Below, one piece after another: positions 55,747-64,000 of a DNA stretch of 64,000 nucleotides. Every line of letters starts with the position of its first letter. Position 1 is the stretch's first letter. The DNA comes from Maratus speciosus (Eukaryota > Arthropoda > Arachnida > Araneae > Salticidae): assembly GCA_963932465.1 (NCBI GenBank), contig OZ010791.1:319730283-319794282 (forward strand). Reading direction: 5' to 3'. Made by a program: the position numbers and the translations under genes. A model generated the notes under the pieces. That model was given only the letters and a program-made list of their open reading frames with translations. It ran no database searches and was not told where the DNA came from.

Positions 55747-57172
55747 TTTTTTTAGAAAACTAGGGGGCTCGGCCCCCTACGAGCTACGCTCGCCAACCCC
55801 CGTCCAGACACCGCAGGCTCTAAATGCACGCTAATTTGATCGGCTTTAAAAAGATTTCGAAAGATTGAATTATAATTTAAAAAACAGTGGCGATCTCCCT
55901 ATAAACGAATTTCAATTCATTTCTCTTTGATTGGGGAATTTTAACGCCAAATCCGCTGCGGTACTACTTGATTATCCCGACGACCCATTTCGCCAAATTA
56001 TATAAATCGCCAAACCATTCGCCAAATTATACAAATTGACATAATTTTTTATTTTAAATAACGAAAGAACAAATAAATTCGTACAACATTAATAAAAATA
56101 CAAATAAAACGTCGAAATAAAAATAACTTGATGACGTAGACACGTGTAACAACATTTCAAAATAAGCTAATATAAAAGGAATTAAGTAAACAGAGTCTTT
56201 GTCTCCTGGTATTTTTTAACAAAGCGAAAAGAAAGTTCTTTTAAATGAGATATTTTAAATTAATCGTTTTTAATCTGACGTAATTTTTACCAAGCTATTC
56301 TTTCTCTTTTAAATAATCGCGTGAAAGTACTTTTGTTAGCAATGAAATATTATTTGCGGTTTCCTAACAAAAATAGTTGAAAATATCCTCTCAAAATATT
56401 AAATAAATGTCTAGCGCAATTTGTAAATTTAAACTTTTTTGCAATATTATTTTGTGTTCATTTTATGTAATAACTATAATGTGACGTAAATATGACATAA
56501 TTTCTCCTAAGACTTCTAACGCATGTTAATGAATTTATTATTTTACAATATCCTTTCTCTTTTAAAATTCACGTGTGTACTTTTTATGACGTAATTTTTA
56601 ATAAGTTCCTGCTTTTTATACATAATTATTTAATTCTAATTTGAAAGTTTTTCTCCTGTTTATAATAGTCACGTGTAAATAAATTTTTAATTTGAAGCAA
56701 ACATTATTGCTTGCGCTTTTTATACAGTTGGCAACAGTTTAAATTAGTACAATTTTCTGAAATCTGTAAAAAATATCTCTAGAAATGCAGAAAATTTGAA
56801 TTTAAAATAGAAATAAAACCTGAAAAAATGAGTCAAAATAAAAAAATTAATGCAATCTGCACTCCGGCAAATTCTAACGCATAAAATGATCTAAAAATGA
56901 TTACACTGCCATGTATAGTTTTTGCTGCTATAAAACTTTTTTAGTGGAACGATTTTGTCCAACTTTAGCATTAAATATCTCTTAAAATAATTCTTCGATT
57001 TGAAAACTGTCTGCATCAGCGTGTTTATCAAACATTTCTGTATAAAACCACTGATTTTCATATTTTTGTATGCATTATGTTTCTCAATATTAACGAAGAA
57101 AGACCTCCGGTCACAAAAAATTCAAAACCGGTGGCGGCGGCGGCGACAGCGGTAGTTACTTTTTTTTTAGAA
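55747..57172 (-). mobile_element. Helitron-like insertion in gypsy integrase
   Basis: This foreign segment (unique part 55758-57161) carries CTAG at 55760-55763, abutting the hairpin GGGGGC-tcg-GCCCCC. Read on the minus strand this is a 3' end with hairpin and CTAG followed by T, typical of Helitron/Helentron families. GC-rich 'gagctacgctcgccaacccc' follows. The flanking integrase sequence is duplicated as tttttttagaa at both junctions (55747-55757, 57162-57172). Helitrons do not normally do this, so the A/T-rich duplication may be chance or repair. The interior has no helicase and includes one end of the TCCCG MITE family (about 55974). Confidence 0.55.
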
Positions 57173-57175
57173 TAG

Positions 57176-57877
57176 AGAGATCATTCCACTCCTCATTCGG
57201 TGACTGGTAAAACTCCTGCTGGATTAATGTTTGGAAGGCCAGTTCGAACAGCCCTTCACTTTGTATTACCATCAAAACCTAAAATACAGCAACCCCTTCA
57301 CAAATATCAGCTTCATGATTTAGTTAAAAATTTTGGAAAAGGGGAGAAATGGGTAAAAGGAAAAATTATGAAATTATTGGGTAGTAGATGGGTTTTAGTA
57401 AATAGATGTGACGGAATAATGAGTAAGCGTCACGTTGATCAGATTAGACGAAATAAAGAGATAAGTTATGAAAGACCAAAGAAAGTTGTAGAGATGAATC
57501 GAAATGATAAACTAATGTCAGACAAAGTTGAAAATATGGGACATAGTGATAAAAATTACAGTAATTATGATAGGTATGAAAGAGTTAACCAAAACCGTTT
57601 TTCTGGAATTAATGGAAAAATAAAAGATCAGCTTAATAATGATGATACTATAGAACCAAGCCAATCTGAGCCTTCGCATGATATTGTGGCAGGTACAGTT
57701 GTGTGTAATAAAAATGATGTTATGACAAAGAAAACTGCGAAAGACAATTTGACTGAAACTTATGACGAGGACTGTAAGAAAAGTGCTCCAGTTCGAAGAA
57801 GTCATAGAACAAGATTGCCTGTAGTTCGTTTGAACTATGAGGGGAGGGGTGTCATATCCCAATCCAACAATAGTTGA
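57176..57877 (+). pseudogene. gypsy integrase, C-terminal part
   Basis: HSTPHSVTGKTPAGLMFGRP continues the integrase core's usual follow-on block. WVKGKIMKLLGSRWVLVNRC, then KRHVDQIRRNK form the C-terminal DNA-binding part. A polar Asn/Asp/Lys-rich tail ends APVRRSHRTRLPVVRLNY before entering the 3' LTR, where the frame stops. No env-like gene follows. Confidence 0.75.
57839..57849 (+). promoter_or_regulatory. Polypurine tract
   Basis: gaggggagggg lies directly before the 3' LTR TG, as expected for plus-strand priming. Confidence 0.65.
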
Positions 57878-58102
57878 GATCTGCGTTAATAGATGGCAGC
57901 ACTGCACAATCTGTTTGTAAGGTATCGCATTTTACCAGAGTATTCCACGCAGTTGTAAGAAATGACTTGTTCTGAGAGCTGCGGTTTAGCAGCTGCTGTA
58001 AATAATGTAAATAATAAACTATAAGTAATCTTATAGTTATGCATTCTTCCTCAGTTAAGAGTAATTAGTTAAGAATAATTATAAGAGCGTGGCGATATAA
58101 TA
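57850..58102 (+). repeat. 3' LTR of the gypsy element
   Basis: Begins TGTCATATCCC and ends GGCGATATAATA, followed by the GTAAC target duplication. It includes a possible AATAAA-like 'aataataaac' stretch near the middle, as does the 5' copy. Confidence 0.85.
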
Positions 58103-58107
58103 GTAAC

Positions 58108-60726
58108 AATAGTTGAAATATATTACTTTATGTAAATTATTGCATTTAGAATTTTACAGTTTCTTTATGGTAATAACAAAGCACTTTTAGAAAAAAATGA
58201 TTATATTTAATGTTAAAATGTCTGGTAAAAATGAAGCAATGTCAGTTATTTATAATAAACTTTTATTTGAAAAAACATATTTTTAGCCCATTAATAATCC
58301 AAAACTTAATCCTATAATCACATTTCTTCGCAAAACCACTAAAAGAGTTTTACTCTAAAATAAAAGCAAAATAAATAATGTTAGAAAAAGGGTTGATGAT
58401 GCTTTTCATGTTGAGATCTCAAGTTGTTCACCTAACTCCATACATCTCCAGGACATTTTCTATCGCACTCAGAAAAATTTTGGTACTTAATATTTTCGTC
58501 TTTAGAAAAAGTCTCATTTTTTTGTCTTTTATTTTCCACAACTTTACTCCAAACATTAAGAATGTTCCTCATTTTCCTTTCCGGAAATGGATGTTCCTAA
58601 TGTAAGTGTGAATCACGAAAAGCATTGGAGAAAACCTTTTTTGAAACACACATCATCATGTATAGATAGTTTTACCATATATCAGTATACATATTGTTTT
58701 ATGAATTTATTATTTTCTGTACATTTAGTTCTCAGAATAATGAATTTTAATTCATTTAAGACGTATTCTTTACTTTTCTTTCATTTACATTAATATAGAC
58801 ACATAACAATTTAAAGAAAATTGTAAATATTCTTTGTAACGAATAATGTCATGTCTATCTATTTAAGACTTTCCAACATACATAAAAAGTGCTTATAACT
58901 TGGGTTTGTCTGACCGACTAATTGTCTGTATGTTTGTGTGTCCTCTATCTACTTGATTATACTCGGATGGTCATGTAAAACACTTTGAGAATGCTTTGTG
59001 AATTGTATTTTTTTAATTATGATTCTGTGATTTAATTATTGATTGTGATTTGATTATTGTTTTTGTACAAGAACTTTGTATTTGTAATTCAACTTTTTTT
59101 CCGGGTTATAATAAATTTAATTTTAAATTTTAAGTATGTTGAGTTTTGAAATTATCGTGCCGTAGTAAATTGATGAGTTTCTAAATGACCAATCTTGTCT
59201 ACGGAGTACCATAATAAACTTAACGGTATAACATTTTTTAAAAATAATTAGGAAAACTAATTCATTATGATAATCCTATTCCCTTCCTTATTTCGTCCAC
59301 TTTTAAAATATCTCAAACAGATACAAACTTCAAATGCATTTCAACATTATTGTACACCACCAATGGACAATGGTCGCCCATTATAATTGTCTACTATGGT
59401 ATCGTTATCCTACTCATTCATAGAGCCTCACTAAGTAAAAACTTGGGATTGTTTAAGTTGGTTTACAATCATTCTTCAGTTCAGTGTCATTAGCGTTCAT
59501 ATGCAGATGGTAAAATGGATACCCGCACTTCCCAGATTTTCCAAACTCTATGTAAATTTTCTCATTTTGTTTTGAAAATACAAAATTATTTTCTTTTCGG
59601 GAAATTTTAATATTTTTATGATATTAGATATTTGTCTGAAACATCTCTTGCTAGGTGTGCATTCGTGATTTCTTCTTATGATTTTATCTTAATTATCGAT
59701 CGTGCAACGCTGTTCTGAAAGTACTTCTTGAGTCTAAACGTACATATTAAAAAGATATTTTTTGTAGCCAGAGAGAATCTTCAGTCCAGTAATTTAGATA
59801 TTCCACCTATTGCCGATTCTTAGTAAATATTATAGTTCATTAACCGCAGGTGCCAACCTCTGTTACACCTTTTTCAGTCAAAAAAACTGTTAACTATCGT
59901 AAACTGCAATAAAACTAAAACATCATCTGAGATTCTATAAAATGGACAACTTTCGTAATCTGAAAATTTGTGAATATTACTGACTACGACATATTAACAG
60001 GTGCCCAGGGAATAGATCACATTACCAGTTGACTAGTTCTCATCTCCTATTACAAATTTGAGCTGAATTAGACTTTTAGCAAGTCACACATCATATACCG
60101 GTGATATTTCAAATAAAAAAAAGAAAGTATAATGAAGGAGTTATCGACGTCAGACATCAATTTTTACGTCTATGTTTGTTTGACGAGCTACAACTGATTG
60201 ACTTGACGTGAAGGAGTATAATGATATGAATAAGAATATTTTTTCTTGGTAAATTAATAATAAAGTACTGAGAAGTATATTATATCTATTTTTAAACTAG
60301 TTTCCCACATAAAAAAGCAAAATTTACAGAATTCGTAATTTTTAGGAGTATTTAGTTGCTTTCACTAACCCGAGTACGCCTAGACATCTAATTTTAAAAG
60401 TCATGTTTCAAAAAGAAATGTTTCAAATATGCATTATTGAAATCCTGATAAAATGAAAGAACATCTTGAAGTCACTAGCATCATTTAGACCTTGTAATAT
60501 ATTGAAAGATTTATAAATAACAAAAGTTTAAATATGTCATCAAAATTTAAAACTACCCCTAGCTTTGAACTCATGAAAAATTAACATATATTTCCTTTTA
60601 AGCTTATTCGGATTGCATTTATTCCAATTTATGTAGAACTTTTGTCTTTTGGCAGTATATTGTAAATTAGAAATACAATTCGTGTTATTTATTCCATAAA
60701 ATGCTAATTGTTATTAGTAACAACTG
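58108..60726. other. AT-rich sequence, no gene recognised
   Basis: Short frames at 58378-58793 have no recognisable similarity. A segment at 58975-59130 resembles 43810-43960. No other structure seen. Confidence 0.4.
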
Positions 60727-60880
60727 GTATATAACCCCCGTCAAAAATGGCTAAATGTTGATCTGTGTTTCATTTACATAACACTTCATACAAACAAACA
60801 TCATGAAGATTTTTTTAATGAAAGGTTTGCATCGTAGAAAAGAAGCTTTTGAAAAATACAAATGCAAATACAAATAATGA

Positions 60881-60882
<2 letters not shown>

Positions 60883-60922
<40 letters not shown>
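60883..60922. repeat. (AT)20 microsatellite
   Basis: Uninterrupted AT dinucleotide run of about 40 bp. Confidence 0.9.
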
Positions 60923-60925
<3 letters not shown>

Positions 60926-60950
60926 CTCAATATCAATTTTCTGAAATAGT

Positions 60951-61091
60951 TCAACGATCAATAAAGCCTCCGATCCTAATCAATTGAATTAATAAATCAA
61001 ACATCCATGAAATTTATTTATCAACGATCAATAAAGACTCCGATGGTAATTTTTAGAATTAAGAAATGAAAAATCAATGAAAATTACGCGA
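60951..61091 (+). repeat. 71-bp direct duplication
   Basis: 'caacgatcaataaagcctcc' at 60951 and 'caacgatcaataaagactcc' at 61022 begin two adjacent related units. Confidence 0.6.
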
Positions 61092-61754
61092 TGTTGATGG
61101 AATCATAAAATTTTTTCTCCTTTGTTTTATTAATGAAAAATTCATGTTACTCTAAAGATAACGTCACCGGGACGAACTTTTCAAACGTACTTTCTATACG
61201 TACTTTTACGCTTAACCGCAGAATATTCAAATAAAAATATATATTCCATTTAATTGTAATGAAAAAAACTGATAAAGTAATAATGAATAAAGATAAAATA
61301 AAACCAATAGACAATATTCTCGTGATGTCGCAATAAATATGAATTTTTATTGGCTTATAAAAATAAAGTACAGGTGCATTTTATTAAAACCGAAAATAAC
61401 ATACAAATGAAAAAATACGTCCAAAAAGACAAGTGTCTGAATATTTTTTTATTATTTATCTTTTACATTATTATTTATCATTAATTCGATTGCAACTATT
61501 TTGAAGAAATTTCATGAAAAACTTTTACATTAAAATTAAAAAAAATGTGAATATTTTTAAAAATAGCTAGTGCGAGCACATCTTCAAAGGAACAACTTTC
61601 AAATAAAAAAAATGATTTCCAAAATTGCTTCGGTAGAAAGCACAAGATAGATGACTAAAACAACAGCCTTGTGTTTTAAATATGTATAGCGATGGCACGG
61701 TTGCCCCGGAGTGGTTACCTACACATTCCTACTCTTGGATTTTATATAAGTAGA

Positions 61755-63720
61755 TAGTATAAATCATTTTATGCAAACTCTTTTAATTACAGCATTTCAC
61801 TTAAACTATTTAAAATAATTTAAATCGGACAGTAAAACTAATGAATTTCCAAAAACTAAAACTTTTTTAATTAATTGTTTAAATGCTCTCAGAAATATCG
61901 AAACTTTTCTTAACTTTAACTCACTTTAAGAAATTAGAAGAAACAAACGATTTTACAGCAAAGAATATTTTTCTTTATTAAAGAATATTTCCCATTTATT
62001 GTCTCCTTATTTTTCGAAAATAACATTTCCCACGCTTTAAAATTTGTAAAGTCAAAATTAATGACTAAAACTTTTATTCACGAATTGATAAATTTTGTAG
62101 CTATCTAAATAAAATGATTCCAGTAAAATTACAATCAATCATTTACATTTTAATGCAATTCTTATTAAGAAAACAAAAATTCTGTTAGTATAAAATACTC
62201 ATATGATTATTTATTGCTTATAAATTTTTATTTGAAATCGAATTATTGATGGTTTGTAGCAAAAGATATATTCAGATATAAATATTAAAGTGAACTTAAA
62301 CATTTAAATAAATAATTTGTTTGAGTAAGATGTTTCAGCAGTTTCTTAAATTAATATATATGTTTTTTATTTTTAGAGCCAGATAATGCTAAAATTTTAT
62401 AAAATTCAAAGTATCAGAACTCGGCAAGTTTTAGCTGTACAAAAATAATTTTGTTACTATTTTACTTTTTAGAGAGTAGAGAAGGATTTTCTAAATATAA
62501 TTTACAGCGACTATGCACTATACACAAAAGTAAATTTCGCAACTTTATAAAAGCAACTATTTTGAAATAAAAAAATATTAATTAATGAAGAGCACTCGAA
62601 ACATATTCGCAATTGCAACGATACTTCTAAAACTACCGATATCGGAATTCGCTACTAGTTTTCAATTAAGAAGTGAACCCTATCTGTGAAAATAAATTAA
62701 CATTTAAATTTTCGATAAAATTGAACTCTTAAATCACTCATTGCTAAAAGATGCTGAAAAAATATATTTAAAAAGTGTTATTTACATTATATATACTGTA
62801 TTGTAACACTAGAAGTAAATTACATTCATCTTTCTAGATATTCGCTAATTAATTTAAGTATTTTGCAATCATGTACTTTTCTTCCTATTGATGCTATTTT
62901 TAATAAAGTGTATTCATACTTTATTTTATTTACATTGGATACACAGACGGAATTTTAACTGATTGTATGGAATAAATTTAATCAAATATCCAAAGTCTAA
63001 GACTGGAGATAAATTTGTATTAAGAAACTGATTTGTTAATCAACTACCATTATTTAAATAATAAATAAAAAGTTGAGTTATCTGACCTATTATTCAACCA
63101 CTTTTCCACCATATCCCCAAACCTTAAAATAAATTGAAAAAAAAAAAAAACTTTTTATATGTATCGAAAAAGTAACTGGCTACAATTTATTAATGCGTAA
63201 CAATGAAAAAAAAATATCCGATACTACTATTTACTTAAATTATACGAATATTTACTTAAATATATATCTTATGCTTAGAAAGTCTTTCTGAATAAAGAAA
63301 TTTTAAATCAATAACATTGAGCTATATCTTTCATTACCAATTTGTCCATAGATTAGTATCGAAGTATATCAGATAAAAATCACTTTAATTATTATTAAAA
63401 ACCAAAATATATGTATGCTAAAAGTACTTATATTAAATAAAAATAAAGGATTAATATTTTTAAATAGACTAACCAAGAAGTAAACAAGAAGACAAGATAT
63501 TATCTTGACTACACAGTATTTAACTTTTGAGCAGATTAATTTTAAAAATAGTAAAATATTTTATACAATGAAATTTTGTTCCCCATCCATTATTCGTGAT
63601 TCATCAGAAACATTTGTGTGTTATGCCAGCATATGCAATAAATCAGCCTCTTTTGAATTGTCTGGAATTTTGAGCGACATGTTGCATAAATTTAAAAGAA
63701 GTACATAACATAAATTACAT
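61755..63720. other. AT-rich sequence, no gene recognised
   Basis: No supported coding region. A 67-codon plus-strand frame (63505-63708) has no recognisable domain, and I regard it as chance. Confidence 0.4.
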
Positions 63721-63764
63721 CCCGTTAAATGACATTATATGGCACGCTCCTATCTGCATAGTAC

Positions 63765-63844
63765 ATATTTATTATTATTACATATACATAATACATACAC
63801 GTATTATTATTACATATACATATTTACATTTATTATTAAGTACA

Positions 63845-63888
<44 letters not shown>

Positions 63889-63892
63889 TTGT
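63765..63892. repeat. (TTA)n microsatellite region
   Basis: Imperfect TTA/ATA-rich repeats culminating in a clean (TTA)n run at about 63850-63888. Confidence 0.85.
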
Positions 63893-64000
63893 TGTTAAAA
63901 CAGCTTCATAACCGTTACACTTTGAGAAGCTCACTCTGATTGAATATACGATACTTGTCAGTCTCTTTTTTATATTATTCATTTTATTTTATATTCCTAT

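Larger units (their letters stand above)
52007..58107 (+). mobile_element. Ty3/gypsy LTR retrotransposon with TSD, broken
   Basis: The element spans 52012-58102 between GTAAC direct repeats (52007-52011 and 58103-58107). LTRs of 251 and 253 bp flank a primer-binding-like site, gag, protease, RT, RNase H, integrase and a polypurine tract. The order PR-RT-RH-INT identifies the gypsy group. No envelope gene is visible. A 1.4-kb Helitron-like insertion splits integrase. By eye the LTRs differ at about 12 bases plus one 2-base indel, roughly 95% identity, so the insertion is of moderate age. Coding frames carry several stops and shifts. Confidence 0.9.
60727..61754 (-). mobile_element. Possible short Helitron-like element
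   Basis: Read on the minus strand, a start TCTACTTATATAAAATCCAA (61754 inward) matches the 5' end of the Helitron-like element at 47795. Near 60727-60755 a 'CCATTTTTGACGG' hairpin-like sequence and CCAG followed by T resemble its 3' end, with CCAG instead of CTAG. The interior holds an (AT)20 run (60883-60922) and a ~71-bp direct duplication (60951/61022). Confidence 0.35.

Noticed and set aside
57850..58102. Envelope-like gene after integrase
   Set aside because: The integrase tail runs straight into the 3' LTR; there is no room for an env gene.
63505..63708. 67-codon plus-strand frame
   Set aside because: No recognisable family, isolated in AT-rich sequence, no splice or promoter context I can support.

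Overview
The window reads as very AT-rich eukaryotic nuclear DNA, most likely from an arthropod and plausibly an arachnid. That is inferred from the transposon repertoire (jockey-clade non-LTR, Ty3/gypsy, DUF4817-type and other Tc1/mariner, pogo/Tigger, hAT-like, piggyBac-like and Helitron-like elements, tRNA-derived SINEs), the base composition and the many microsatellites; no host marker gene fixes the species. I see no convincing host protein-coding exon, rRNA, functional tRNA, operon or CRISPR array. Nearly every recognisable reading frame is part of a broken transposable element.

Layout. 1-3 kb: AT-rich sequence with a tRNA-like repeat at 1.1-1.25 kb. 3.2-7.7 kb: a satellite of about 560-610 bp units, hit by a Tigger-like remnant and a 202-bp MITE. 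8.7-13.4 kb: two pogo-like elements with TA-flanked TIRs, the first with a decayed transposase, the second carrying a SINE with its own target-site duplication. 14.4-24.2 kb: a 9.8-kb TIR element whose subterminal regions are inverted ~120-bp satellite arrays. Inside it sits a 5-kb structure in which a satellite-cored foldback element (about 327-bp units) has inserted into an inverted copy of itself. 25.7-26.4 kb: a deletion derivative of a DUF4817-type mariner. 28-33.9 kb: a near-full-length jockey-clade retrotransposon on the minus strand (ORF1, EN-RT-RNase H ORF2). It abuts a second DUF4817-type mariner (33.9-38.7 kb), which is split by a 3.1-kb hAT-like element and by a tRNA-Ser-like SINE. 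A ~410-bp satellite borders this nest on both sides. 41.0-42.05 kb: a Tc1/mariner pseudogene. 42.4-43.3 kb: a short pogo-like element. 45.2-47.4 kb: a piggyBac-like element with TTAA ends and no transposase. 47.8-52.0 kb: a Helitron-like element packed with small MITEs. 52.0-58.1 kb: a Ty3/gypsy LTR element with recognisable LTRs, TSD, PBS, PPT and a broken gag-pol, interrupted in integrase by a second Helitron-like insertion. 58-64 kb: AT-rich sequence with one possible Helitron-like piece and microsatellites.

The window is therefore a transposon graveyard with resolvable insertion order, not a set of cooperating genes. The best candidates for something undescribed are the satellite-cored foldback element (17.1-22.1 kb) and the TIR/satellite element that contains it. 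The foldback has asymmetric inverted ends, terminal hairpins and an apparent T|T insertion site, all resembling Helentron-associated elements. All boundaries were called by eye from the sequence, and no database search was possible.
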